NCBI RefSeq assembly: GCF_001424385.1
Contig: NZ_LMPO01000012.1
Span: 17,037 to 81,036 of the forward strand
Source: Curtobacterium sp. Leaf183
GTDB taxonomy: Bacteria; Actinomycetota; Actinomycetes; Actinomycetales; Microbacteriaceae
Length of the DNA: 64,000 nucleotides
Direction: 5' to 3'
Every line of letters begins with the position of its first letter. Position 1 is the stretch's first letter. Below, one piece after another: positions 10,234 to 18,418 of this stretch. The notes below the pieces were generated by a model. It had not been told where the DNA came from. It ran no database searches and saw only the letters and a list, made by a program, of their open reading frames with translations. A program made the translations under genes and the position numbers.

Positions 10234-11229
10234 ATGTCGCATCCCGCCACCGTCGCCGACGTCGCCGCTGCGGCCGGGGTCTCACGCCAGACGGTGTCGA
10301 ACGCGCTGAACCGACCCGACGTGGTGCGGCCGACGACCTTGACGCGCGTGCAGGACGCGATCCGAGACCTCGGCTACCGACCGCACGCGTCCGCTCGTCG
10401 GCTCCGCACGCGGCAGAGCTCGACGCTCGGTGTCCGCCTCGAGCGGGTGCACGGGATCTCCGGCGCCGTGCTCGACCGCTTCCTGCACGCCCTGGTCGAT
10501 GCCGCCGACGAACGCGGCATGCGCATCCTGCTGTTCACGGCGACCGACCCCGAGGACGAGGTCCGACAGTTCGAACGCCTGGTCGAGGGCTCGGACGTCG
10601 ACGGCTTCGTGCTGACGTCGACGTTCCACGACGACCCGCGCACCACCTGGCTCGCCGCGAACGACGTCCCCTTCGTCACGTTCGGCCGACCATGGGGCAT
10701 CCCGGACATGGACGCGGCACCGCACCCGTGGGTGGACGTCGACGGACGCGCCGGTGCGCACGAGGCCACGGCCCACCTGCTGGCGGCCGGACACCGGCGG
10801 ATCGGGTTCCTCGGCTGGCCGAGCCCGTCCGGTCAGGGCGACGAGCGGCGTCGTGGCTGGCACGACGCCGTCGTCGAGGCGACCGGGGACGAGCCCGCAG
10901 CCGGTCTGGACTTGTCGTGCGAGGACGACGTCGCCGCCGCGACCCACGCGGTGCAGGCAGCGTTCGAGACCGGGGCCCGTCCCGACGCCCTGGTGTGCGC
11001 CTCCGACACCCTGGCGCTCGGTGCGCGGTTCGCGCTCGGCGCCGCGGTCCCCGTCGTCGGGTACGACGACACCCCCGTCGCCGCGGCGGTCGGGCTGTCG
11101 AGTGTCGAGCAGCCGCTGGTCGACGTGGCCTCGGCGGCGGTCGAGCTGCTCATGGGCGCCGGCCGCTCCGTGCTGCCGGCGGGGACCGGACACCGCCTGC
11201 TCGCGCCACGGGTGGTCTGGCGCGGCTGA
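10234..11229 (+). CDS. LacI family regulator of the sugar ABC operon
   Basis: A 331-residue repressor. The helix-turn-helix is TVADVAAAAGVSRQTVSNAL at residues 6-25, with hinge helix HASARRLRTRQS near 50-60 and a sugar-binding effector domain ending VGYDDTPVAAAVGLSSVEQP. The open frame extends upstream without similarity. ATG 10234 gives the canonical LacI N-terminus (MSHPATVADVAAAAG). It is divergent from the binding-protein gene and shares the palindrome at 10180, so it probably senses the imported oligosaccharide. Confidence 0.93.
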   Translation: MSHPATVADVAAAAGVSRQTVSNALNRPDVVRPTTLTRVQDAIRDLGYRPHASARRLRTRQSSTLGVRLERVHGISGAVLDRFLHALVDAADERGMRILLFTATDPEDEVRQFERLVEGSDVDGFVLTSTFHDDPRTTWLAANDVPFVTFGRPWGIPDMDAAPHPWVDVDGRAGAHEATAHLLAAGHRRIGFLGWPSPSGQGDERRRGWHDAVVEATGDEPAAGLDLSCEDDVAAATHAVQAAFETGARPDALVCASDTLALGARFALGAAVPVVGYDDTPVAAAVGLSSVEQPLVDVASAAVELLMGAGRSVLPAGTGHRLLAPRVVWRG

Positions 11230-11309
11230 GCCCCGCGCGACCACCCGCGCGGCCTGCCACGCCGGACAACGATCCGGTCACGGGGCGGGCTCCGCCGTCA
11301 TCGGGCTCC

Positions 11310-11315
11310 TAGTGT
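11310..11315 (+). promoter_or_regulatory. -10 box TAGTGT, leaderless lipoprotein gene
   Basis: TAGTGT starts 13 nt before the ATG at 11323. Confidence 0.5.
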
Positions 11316-11322
11316 CGGAGCC

Positions 11323-12015
11323 ATGACCCGGGGGACGACACGGACACACCGCACACGACTGCTCGCTCTCGCCGGAGGGCTGGCCGCAGCCTTCCTACTC
11401 GCTGGTTGCACGGGTGGTGCCGCGCAGCCGGATGGATCGGCGAGCCCGACCGGAGGCACCGCGACGACACCCGCCCCGACGAGCACCGCCGCGGCCGGGT
11501 CCACGCCGGACGACGGCGCGGGTTCCACGACACCGCGTCCGACCTCGACCACGACGCCCGCTGCGGGGGCCGACGCCAGCGGCACCGTCCCGGCGACGTG
11601 CGAGGGGCTGCTGACGGCAGGGCGCTGGAAGTTCGCGAACGCGCCGCTCAACGACCCGGCGGTCGTCGGGTCGCCCGTCGCGATCCCGAAGTCGGTCTTC
11701 GACCCGGTGCGGCAATCCGACGGCAAGCGTCTGTACTGCGTCTGGCGCGACCCTCGTGCGGACATCACGACCATGGCCATCGACGTCGGGGTGGTCGATT
11801 CGTCGGCGGCAGTGGGCGCGCTGCGGGACCTGCCGGGCATCGACTGTGCACGGGATGGTCAGGGCTACTGGTGCCAGGAGGTCTCGACGGACGAGCAGTA
11901 CGGCGTGCAGCTCGGCACCACCTACTTCACCCTCGGTGACATCGGGATCGAGATCAAGCAGGCGAACGTCCCGACGACGGGGCTGCTCGACGACGTGATG
12001 GCGCACGTGTTCTGA
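11323..12015 (+). CDS. Hypothetical lipoprotein
   Basis: A 230-residue secreted protein I do not recognise. The signal peptide ends in lipobox LLAGC (Cys29). A Thr/Pro/Ser/Ala-rich linker (about residues 30-85) then spaces a globular domain from the membrane. That domain has four cysteines (ATCEGLL, LYCVWRD, IDCARDG, YWCQEV), which could form two disulfides. Length and arrangement resemble the many small actinobacterial lipoproteins with DUF-type domains. Confidence 0.75.
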   Translation: MTRGTTRTHRTRLLALAGGLAAAFLLAGCTGGAAQPDGSASPTGGTATTPAPTSTAAAGSTPDDGAGSTTPRPTSTTTPAAGADASGTVPATCEGLLTAGRWKFANAPLNDPAVVGSPVAIPKSVFDPVRQSDGKRLYCVWRDPRADITTMAIDVGVVDSSAAVGALRDLPGIDCARDGQGYWCQEVSTDEQYGVQLGTTYFTLGDIGIEIKQANVPTTGLLDDVMAHVF

Positions 12016-12021
12016 CGCCGG

Positions 12022-12630
12022 TCACCCCGCCGGCCGTGATCGCACGTGCGCCCGCTCCCCCTGCGGCCCGTACAGGCAGAGCACCTCGGTCACCTGGTCG
12101 GTGACGTTCCCGATCCAGTGCGGCGTGTGCGTGTCGAACTCGACGACCTCGCCCGGGCCGAGGTCGAGGTCGCGCTCCCCGAGCAGCAGGCGCAGCCGCC
12201 CCGACAGGACGTAGAGCCACTCGTAGCCCTCGTGCGTCCGCAGGTCGGGCTCGCCCCCGGGCGAGTGCGCCGGGAACAGCTGCTTGAACGAGCGCACGCC
12301 TCCGGTCCGCCGGGTCAGCGGCACCACCACCCGACCACCGTGCATCTCGGGCTTCAGGTGCACCCGCGGGTCGCCGGTCTGCGGCGCCCCGACCAGGTCG
12401 TCGAGCGGCACCTGGTAGGCGCGAGCCAAGGGCAGCAGCAGCTCGAGCGTCGGCTTCCGCTGCCCCGCCTCGAGCCGCGAGAGCGTGCTGACCGAGATCC
12501 CCGTCTCCGTCGCCAGTGCGGCGAGCGTGACGTCCCGGCGCTGCCGGAGCGCACGCAACCGAGGCCCGACCCCGTCGACGACCTCGGCCGTCGTGCGCGC
12601 GGGGAGTCGGTCCTGGTGTCCGTGTGCCAT
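12022..12630 (-). CDS. XRE-type regulator with C-terminal cupin domain
   Basis: A 202-residue protein. Its helix-turn-helix (LAALATETGISVSTLSRLEA, about residues 35-54) is followed by a cupin barrel with HEGYEWLYVLSGRLRLLLGE and FDTHTPHWIGN. This architecture is common in actinobacterial regulators of small-molecule stress or metabolism. ATG 12630 is chosen over the upstream ATG because CAACAT lies 12 nt upstream. Alternating TTGC/GCAA half-sites lie in the gap. It is divergent from the CxxC flavin oxidoreductase, which is probably its target. Confidence 0.87.
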   Translation of the reverse strand: MAHGHQDRLPARTTAEVVDGVGPRLRALRQRRDVTLAALATETGISVSTLSRLEAGQRKPTLELLLPLARAYQVPLDDLVGAPQTGDPRVHLKPEMHGGRVVVPLTRRTGGVRSFKQLFPAHSPGGEPDLRTHEGYEWLYVLSGRLRLLLGERDLDLGPGEVVEFDTHTPHWIGNVTDQVTEVLCLYGPQGERAHVRSRPAG

Positions 12631-12639
12631 CCCACCATG

Positions 12640-12664
12640 TTGCCAGAACAGCAAGGATCGTTGC
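12640..12664. promoter_or_regulatory. Three alternating TTGC/GCAA half-sites in a divergent promoter region
   Basis: TTGC at 12640-12643, GCAA at 12651-12654 and TTGC at 12661-12664 form two overlapping inverted pairs between the XRE-cupin gene and the flavin oxidoreductase. Candidate binding site for the XRE protein. Confidence 0.45.
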
Positions 12665-12695
12665 CGTATCCGGCTCGACGTCGCACGATGAGCGC

Positions 12696-13664
12696 ATGTC
12701 TGACTCCTTCGACGTCCTCGTCATCGGTGGCGGTGCCGCCGGCCTCGCAGCCGCGCTCATCCTCGGCCGCTCACGCCGCTCCGTGCTGGTGGTGGACGCG
12801 GGCGAACCCCGCAACGCCCCGGCCGAGGGCGTGCACAACTACCTGGGTCGCGAGGGCGTCGGTCCGCGCGAACTCACCCGCATCGGCCGCGAGGAGGTCG
12901 CGCAGTACGGCGTCCGGTCCACGGCCGGGAGGATCGTGGCCGCCTCCGCAACTCCCCTCACCACCAGCGACCCGGTCGGGTTCACCGCGACCCTCGACAC
13001 CGGCGAGACCGTGACCGCCCGACGGGTGGTCGTCGCCTCCGGCGCCGTGGACGTCCTGCCGGACGTGCCGGGCCTGGCGGAGCAGTGGGGTCGCGGCGTG
13101 GTGCACTGTCCGTTCTGCCACGGGTGGGAGGTCCGTGACAGCCACATCGGTGTGCTCGTGACGACGCCGTTCGGGGCACACCAGGCACTCATGTGGCGGG
13201 CGCTGAGCGAGCACGTGACGGTGTTCGTGACGGACCCCGCGCTCGCGGACGACGCTGCTCGTGCCGGTCTCGCTGCCCGGGGCATCACCGTGGTGGACGA
13301 CTCAGTGGTGCAGGTACTCGCCACGGACGGCGCGCTGACCGGGGTCGCCCTCGCCAGCGGGTCCACGGTCGAGCTCGACGCACTTGCGGCCGCGAGCACG
13401 GCCGAGGCGCGGGTCGACGGCCTCGAGGGGCTCGCCCTGGTCGCCGTGGACCAGTTCATGGGCGACTTCCGCTTCGGCAGCGCGGTGTCCGCCGGGCCGA
13501 CGGGCGCGACCGACGTCCCGGGGGTCTGGGCCGTCGGGAACGTGGCGTCGCCGATGGCCACGGTGATCGTGTCCGCCGCAGCCGGGACCACGGCAGGAGC
13601 GGCGGTGCACGGCGACCTGATCCAGGCCGACCTGGCGGCCGCGCTGAGCACCGTGCGTGGTTGA
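12696..13664 (+). CDS. NAD(P)/FAD-dependent oxidoreductase, thioredoxin-reductase-like
   Basis: A 322-residue flavoprotein. The FAD-binding motif VIGGGAAGLAAALILGRS is at residues 8-25, the redox-active dithiol in CPFCHGWEV lies near residue 147, and the C-terminal FAD motif VWAVGNVASP is present. Compared with true thioredoxin reductases, the NADPH motif in the middle (HIGVLVTTPFGAHQALM) lacks GxGxxA, so this belongs to the TrxB-like group of uncertain substrate. It is regulated by the adjacent XRE-cupin protein, by inference. CACGAT lies 12 nt before the ATG. The last codons GTG CGT GGT TGA form the first unit of the downstream repeat block. Confidence 0.87.
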   Translation: MSDSFDVLVIGGGAAGLAAALILGRSRRSVLVVDAGEPRNAPAEGVHNYLGREGVGPRELTRIGREEVAQYGVRSTAGRIVAASATPLTTSDPVGFTATLDTGETVTARRVVVASGAVDVLPDVPGLAEQWGRGVVHCPFCHGWEVRDSHIGVLVTTPFGAHQALMWRALSEHVTVFVTDPALADDAARAGLAARGITVVDDSVVQVLATDGALTGVALASGSTVELDALAAASTAEARVDGLEGLALVAVDQFMGDFRFGSAVSAGPTGATDVPGVWAVGNVASPMATVIVSAAAGTTAGAAVHGDLIQADLAAALSTVRG

Positions 13665-13750
13665 CCACTGGTGCGAGGTTGATCCGTGGTGCGAGGTTGA
13701 TCGCCTCGTGCGAGGAACCAACCTCGCACCGCGCGATCAGCCTCGCACCC
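13652..13750. repeat. GGTGCGAGGTTG repeat cluster with nested hairpins
   Basis: Direct units lie at 13652-13664 (one change; contains the stop codon of the oxidoreductase), 13670-13682 and 13688-13700. Inverted units follow at 13719-13730 and 13739-13750. The units at 13688 and 13739 can pair over about 17 bp, with a smaller hairpin nested inside. The cluster separates convergent genes and is therefore probably also a bidirectional terminator. The same family recurs at 62847-62967. Confidence 0.8.
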
Positions 13751-13770
13751 AGGCCGCGCGCTGGTGCCCC

Positions 13771-14448
13771 TCAGTCGACGCGGTAGCCGGCCTGGGCCGC
13801 GAGCAACGGCGCCAGCGTGTACAGCTGGTCGCTGCCGATCGTCGCACCGCGGAAGCCCTCGAGCCGCTCCACCCGGTCCAGGTCGGCCGCGCGCAGGTCC
13901 ACGTGCGCGATGCTCGTGTTCGAGCCCTCCGCCGCGCGGATGCGGGTCCCCTCGAAGGACACGCGCAGCAGCCGGGCGTCGGCGATGTCGAGCTCGTCGA
14001 TGACGCAGTCGCGGAACACCACGTCCGTCACCGTCGCTCCGCGCAGGTTCACGAACCCGAGCTTCATCCCGACGAACTCGACACCGCTCAGCCCGGCGTC
14101 GTACAGCTCGGCCGATCCGACACGGCCCCCGCCGATCCGGACGTCGCGCCAGGTGCTGCTCGACGCACGCAGGACCGGTGCATCGAGCGACTCGACCACG
14201 CAGTCGTGGATCCGGAGGCCGCGCAGATCGGCTCCGTCGGCGTGCCACTCCTCGATCACGCACTCCTCGAGCTCGAGGTCGGGCAGGCGCTCACCGGCCA
14301 CGTCGAGCGCCGCGATCCGTCGCCCGTCGATGCGGTCACCCGACAGCACGTCGCCGGGTCCGGGCCGCCAGTCGGTCAGGTCGGCGGGCTCGGTCAGCGA
14401 GATGCGCGGGGCGTCGGTGCCGGAGGACTTGCCGGAGGTGCGGGCCAT
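13771..14448 (-). CDS. Pentapeptide-repeat protein
   Basis: A 225-residue protein whose residues about 50-200 follow a degenerate A(D/N)LxX five-residue period (for example ADGADLRGLRIHDC, AELYDAGLSGVEF, LRGATVTDVVFRDC), predicting a right-handed quadrilateral beta-helix. The repeats match poorly to the consensus, as in many actinobacterial pentapeptide proteins of unknown role. It is not obviously a Qnr-type gyrase protector. It starts 4 bp after the stop of the upstream DUF6314-like gene, so the two form an operon. Confidence 0.82.
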   Translation of the reverse strand: MARTSGKSSGTDAPRISLTEPADLTDWRPGPGDVLSGDRIDGRRIAALDVAGERLPDLELEECVIEEWHADGADLRGLRIHDCVVESLDAPVLRASSSTWRDVRIGGGRVGSAELYDAGLSGVEFVGMKLGFVNLRGATVTDVVFRDCVIDELDIADARLLRVSFEGTRIRAAEGSNTSIAHVDLRAADLDRVERLEGFRGATIGSDQLYTLAPLLAAQAGYRVD

Positions 14449-14452
14449 GCAC

Positions 14453-14872
14453 TCAGTCTGCCGGGTCGACCCGACCGTCGAGCACGCTGTCCAGGCGGTA
14501 GTCCTTCGCCGGCCCGACCGCGTCCCAGCGGACCGTCCACCGCGACGCGTCGCCCGCGAGCTCCCCGGTGTAGTCGTCCGGCGCGCACGCGTGCGCGACG
14601 GTCGCGCCCCACACCCAGTCGTGGAAGACCCGGCCGTCGGCGAAGTGCACGCGCCACCGCCCGTCGGCCCCCCGACGGACCGACAGTGCCCGGGACACGG
14701 GGGTCACCCGTTCGCCGAAGCGCATCGTGCCCACCTCGGTCCACGCGACCTCGTCCTGCCCGACCACCGACAACGAGGTCGAGCCGACCACGTGCCCGGA
14801 CAGCCCGGCGCGGCGATCCAGCACCGTCCGTCGCAGGGTCCAGGTCCCCAGCAGGTCGGTCGGCAACAGCAC
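14453..14872 (-). CDS. DUF6314-like hypothetical protein
   Basis: A 139-residue protein that begins LLGTWTLRRTVLDRRAG and carries FADGRVFHDW followed by HACAPDDYTGEL. From memory this pattern matches the actinobacterial DUF6314 family, which has no known function and a lipocalin-like all-beta prediction. It has no signal peptide. It is the first gene of a two-gene operon with the pentapeptide protein. Confidence 0.65.
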   Translation of the reverse strand: MLLPTDLLGTWTLRRTVLDRRAGLSGHVVGSTSLSVVGQDEVAWTEVGTMRFGERVTPVSRALSVRRGADGRWRVHFADGRVFHDWVWGATVAHACAPDDYTGELAGDASRWTVRWDAVGPAKDYRLDSVLDGRVDPAD

Positions 14873-14881
14873 CCGAGCAGG

Positions 14882-15910
14882 CTACCCGCGCAGCGGGCCG
14901 GACCCCGGGACGTTCGTGCCGTCGGCGAACCCGGCCACCAGCTCACCGAGCGCGTCCGTGGCGCTGTGCCGAGCCTCCCAACCGAGTTCCGTGCGCGCGC
15001 GCTCGGTCGACATCACCGGGACCGACGCTGCGATGTCGATCCACCCGGCGTCGGTCGGCTGCAGGCGCAGCCGCCACGTCAGGGTCACGATCCCGCGCAG
15101 CAGGCGCAGGGGGATCCGGACGGCACCGTGCATGCCGAGCACCCGCGCGATGCGGGGCGGTGTGAGGACCGGCGAGGCGGCGATGTTGAACGCGCCGCCG
15201 GCCCGTCGGTCGACCGTCCGCCAGAACGCGTCGGCGAGGTCGTCGGCGTGCACGGCCTGGAACACGAAGGCGTACGGCAGGGGCAGCACTGCCCAGCGGA
15301 TCCACCGGACGATGCGCATCGGGACGACCGGGCCGAGGAACAGCCCCCGGAGCTCGGCCGCCGCGTGCCGCTGGAAGACCAGCCCGGGCCGCATGCGCGT
15401 CACGACCACCGACGGGTACGCCGCTGCGAACTCGTCCATCACGCGCTCGTTCTCGGCCTTGTGGATCGCGTACGTCGCCGTCGGGATGCCCTCGGCGGGG
15501 AACGACTCGTCGACCCGCCGGCGCTTCCCCTCGACGTCGACGCCGCGGTAGGCCCCGACCGAGGACGCGACGACGACCTGCGGCACCTCGACCCGGGCGA
15601 CCGCGGCCAGGACGTTCGCCGTCCCGACCACGTTCGTCCGGTACTGCGCCGGGATGTCGTGCGTCGGCTGGAGCGCCCACGCCAGGTGGATCACCGCGTC
15701 CGCGCCCCGGAACACCGCCGCCAGCTGGTCGACCGCGTCGGCGGCCCCGACGTCCACCGCGTGCCAGACGGCGTCGCCGTACGGCGGGGTGTGGACGTCA
15801 GGCAGACGCCGGGCGATCCCGACGACCTGCACGTCCGGCTCGGCGGCGAGCCGCCGGAGCACGGCCGTGCCGACGTTGCCGGTCGCCCCGGTGACGACGA
15901 TCCGGGTCAC
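14882..15910 (-). CDS. NAD-dependent epimerase/dehydratase family protein
   Basis: A 342-residue extended SDR. The Rossmann motif VVTGATGNVGTAVLRRL is at residues 4-20, catalytic YAIHK lies in the central part, and SSVGAYRGVDV is the Ser-containing strand. The substrate is unknown (a nucleotide sugar, or an NmrA-like regulator role). GTG 15910 overlaps the stop of the upstream zinc dehydrogenase by 4 bp (GTGA), showing translational coupling. The pair probably acts in one pathway, although nothing here names it. Confidence 0.87.
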   Translation of the reverse strand: MTRIVVTGATGNVGTAVLRRLAAEPDVQVVGIARRLPDVHTPPYGDAVWHAVDVGAADAVDQLAAVFRGADAVIHLAWALQPTHDIPAQYRTNVVGTANVLAAVARVEVPQVVVASSVGAYRGVDVEGKRRRVDESFPAEGIPTATYAIHKAENERVMDEFAAAYPSVVVTRMRPGLVFQRHAAAELRGLFLGPVVPMRIVRWIRWAVLPLPYAFVFQAVHADDLADAFWRTVDRRAGGAFNIAASPVLTPPRIARVLGMHGAVRIPLRLLRGIVTLTWRLRLQPTDAGWIDIAASVPVMSTERARTELGWEARHSATDALGELVAGFADGTNVPGSGPLRG

Positions 15911-17106
15911 GCGGCGGCCGCGGCCATCGCGGGGTCGAGGACGACCTTCACGCAGTCGTCCTGCTTCTTCTGGAAGACCTCGTACATGTGCGGCGCGTCC
16001 TCGAGGGACACGCGGTGCGAGGTCAGGTCGAGCGTCCCGAGCGGGTCGGACGGGTCGGAGACGAGCGGCATGATGTCGTCGATCCAGCGACGGACGTTGC
16101 ACTGTCCCTCGCGCACCGTGATCTGCTTGTCGAACAGCGTCATCATCGGCATCGGGTCGGCCATGCCGCCGTAGACACCGCTCAGCGAGACGGTGCCGCC
16201 GCGACGGACCATGTCGATCGCCGCGTGCACGGCGGCAAGCCGGTCGACGCCGGCGGTCTCGATCGCCTTCTGTGCGAGCTTGTCGGGCAGCAGGCCGGCC
16301 GCGCGCTGGGCGAACCCGGCGAGCGGGTTGCCGTGGGCCTCCATGCCGACCGCGTCGACGACCGCGTCGGGGCCACGCCCGTCGGTCCGGTCGACGAGCT
16401 GTGCCACGACGTCGTCGGACAGGTCGAACGTCTCGACGTCGTACTTCGCCCCGAGGTCGCGGCGGACGGCCTCCGGGTCGACGGCGAGCACGCGGTAGCC
16501 GAGGTGCTTGCCGATGCGCGCGGCGAACTGCCCGACCGGGCCGAGGCCGAGCACCGCGAGCGTGCCGCCCTCGGGGACGTCGGCGTACTGCACGGCCTGC
16601 CACGCGGTCGGCAGGATGTCGCTGAGGAACAGCCAGCGGTCGTCGGGCGTGCCGTCGTCGGGGATCACGATGGGGCCGTAGTCGGCGTGCGGCACGCGCA
16701 GGTACTCGGCCTGGCCACCGGGGACCTGGCCGTACATCTTCGTGTAGCCGAAGAGCGCGGCGCCGCTGCCGTACTCCGTCACCTGGGTGGTCTCGCACTG
16801 GGACTGCAGGCCGCGCTGGCACATGTAGCAGTGCCCGCAGGAGATGTTGAAGGGGACGACCACGCGGTCGCCGACCTTCAGGTTCGTGACCGCGCTGCCG
16901 ACGGCCTCGACGATGCCCATTGGCTCGTGGCCGAGGACGTCGCCCTTGTCGATGTACGGACCGAGCACGCGGTACAGGTGCAGGTCGGAGCCGCAGATCG
17001 CCGTGGAGGTGATCCGCACGACCGCGTCGGTCGGCTCCTGGATGGTCGGGTCGGGGACGGTCTCGACGGACACCTTCTCGGTGCCCTGCCAGGTCAGTGC
17101 GCGCAT
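15907..17106 (-). CDS. Zinc-dependent alcohol dehydrogenase, formaldehyde-dehydrogenase-like
   Basis: A 399-residue MDR enzyme. The catalytic zinc region includes CGSDLHLY and GHEPMGIVEAVG. The structural zinc site CGHCYMCQRGLQSQC has four cysteines, and the NAD motif is AVLGLGPVGQFAA. Length and the insert between the domains match the glutathione-independent formaldehyde dehydrogenase-like branch. AGAGGAG lies 6 nt before ATG 17106. A Gln/Cys-rich stretch (REGQCNVRRW) is near the C-terminus. Co-transcribed with the epimerase. Confidence 0.9.
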   Translation of the reverse strand: MRALTWQGTEKVSVETVPDPTIQEPTDAVVRITSTAICGSDLHLYRVLGPYIDKGDVLGHEPMGIVEAVGSAVTNLKVGDRVVVPFNISCGHCYMCQRGLQSQCETTQVTEYGSGAALFGYTKMYGQVPGGQAEYLRVPHADYGPIVIPDDGTPDDRWLFLSDILPTAWQAVQYADVPEGGTLAVLGLGPVGQFAARIGKHLGYRVLAVDPEAVRRDLGAKYDVETFDLSDDVVAQLVDRTDGRGPDAVVDAVGMEAHGNPLAGFAQRAAGLLPDKLAQKAIETAGVDRLAAVHAAIDMVRRGGTVSLSGVYGGMADPMPMMTLFDKQITVREGQCNVRRWIDDIMPLVSDPSDPLGTLDLTSHRVSLEDAPHMYEVFQKKQDDCVKVVLDPAMAAAAA

Positions 17107-17316
17107 GAGCGCTCCTCTCGTCGCGGGTCGAGCCGACCGGGAGGCGCGGCTCAGGTCCACGTCCTGGGTACGCGCCCGCCCCGTGGCGGCTTCACAGCCG
17201 CAGTCCGCGGCACGCGGCACGCCCGCCGTCAACGGCCATCGACGCGCACCGATGGCCGGTCGGCCACCGCAGTTCGTCCTCCGTGCTGATGCGCCCGTCA
17301 CCCGACGCTCGGGACG

Positions 17317-18177
17317 ATGGCGGCGATGAACCTCCGATCCACCCGGCAGCCGTCGCGCCGCGTCCTGTTGTCCGGTGTCGGTGGAGCGGTGCTCGCCGGC
17401 GCACTGTCCGCGTGCGCGGGCGAACCGTCACCGCGCGCGAGCACCACCGCGACGGCGGCCGACACGACCCCGAGCACGACGCCGACCCCCACGCCGACCG
17501 CCACACCCACGCCGACCCCCACCCCGACCTCGCCCACCCTGCAGCGCCAGCCCCTCCCGAGCGGGACGATCACGGGGCTGCCGCACGGCACGCCGGGCAT
17601 CGCGTGGACGGTGGACGACGGCGCCTCGAGCGAGGTCGTCGAGGCCTACGCCCGATTCGCCACCGACACCGGGACCCGGCTGACGTTCTTCGTGAACGGG
17701 GTCCGCCCGTCGTGGACCGACCACGCCGACCTGCTGCGGCCGCTGGTGGCCTCCGGGCAGGTGCAGCTCGGCAACCACACGTGGGACCACCCGGCGCTCA
17801 CCAAGCTGTCCGACCAGGGCATCGTCGACCAGCTCACGCGCAACCACGACTTCATCCAGGACACCTTCGGCGTGAGCGCGAAGCCGTACTTCCGCCCGCC
17901 CTTCGGCTACCACGACGCCCGGGTCGACGCCGCGGCCGCCAGCGCCGGGTACACCACACCACTGCTCTGGTACGGGTCGCTGGCGGACTCGGGCGACATC
18001 ACGTCGGACCAGATCGTCGGGTTCGCCGACCAGTGGTTCCAGCCCGCCCACATCGTGATCGGCCACGCCAACTTCCCCGGCACCATCGGCGCACTGCCCC
18101 GGCTGCACGAGCTGCTGCAACAACGACAGCTGGCGACGTACACGCTCGACGACGTGTTCACCCGACCGGGGTCGTGA
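17317..18177 (+). CDS. Lipoprotein polysaccharide deacetylase (NodB domain)
   Basis: A 286-residue exported enzyme. Twin arginines (PSRRVLLSG) and lipobox LSAC (Cys33) suggest Tat export followed by lipidation. A Thr-Pro repeat linker follows (about residues 50-72). The NodB motifs are intact: TVDDGAS (metal Asp pair), HTWDH (metal His pair), RPPFGYHD (motif 3) and a late GHANF. It is likely to deacetylate cell-wall or extracellular glycan. GACGCT lies 13 nt before ATG 17317. The in-frame ATG at 17326 is an equal alternative, with GACGAT 13 nt upstream. Confidence 0.9.
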   Translation: MAAMNLRSTRQPSRRVLLSGVGGAVLAGALSACAGEPSPRASTTATAADTTPSTTPTPTPTATPTPTPTPTSPTLQRQPLPSGTITGLPHGTPGIAWTVDDGASSEVVEAYARFATDTGTRLTFFVNGVRPSWTDHADLLRPLVASGQVQLGNHTWDHPALTKLSDQGIVDQLTRNHDFIQDTFGVSAKPYFRPPFGYHDARVDAAAASAGYTTPLLWYGSLADSGDITSDQIVGFADQWFQPAHIVIGHANFPGTIGALPRLHELLQQRQLATYTLDDVFTRPGS

Positions 18178-18206
18178 TCGGCGGCGGTGCCGTCGACGCT
18201 CTGGCC

Positions 18207-18418
18207 ATGTCGACCACCTCAGAGCTCCTCACCGCCAGCCTGCACGACGTCTTCGGCAACCGTGACGCCACGACCCGACGTCAGGCGATCGAGCGCAGCT
18301 ACGCCCCCGACGTCGTGTTCCGTGATCCGGACGGCTCCGTCACCGGATGGGACGCGCTCGAAGCGAAGGCGTCGTCACGAGCCTCACCACCTTCTTCGCC
18401 GAGGGGCAGCAGCCCTAA
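18207..18418 (+). pseudogene. Remnant of an NTF2/SnoaL-like gene
   Basis: ATG 18207 opens a reading frame typical of the SnoaL-like NTF2 fold (HDVFGNRDATTRRQAIERSY, then DVVFRDPDGSVTGWDALE). After about 55 codons the sense is lost. The neighbouring +2 frame then supplies VVTSLTTFFAEGQQP and a TAA at 18416, which looks like a C-terminal strand of the same fold. The simplest reading is an internal deletion of about 60 codons that also changed frame. The TAA overlaps the TAG of the convergent repair-like gene. Confidence 0.6.
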
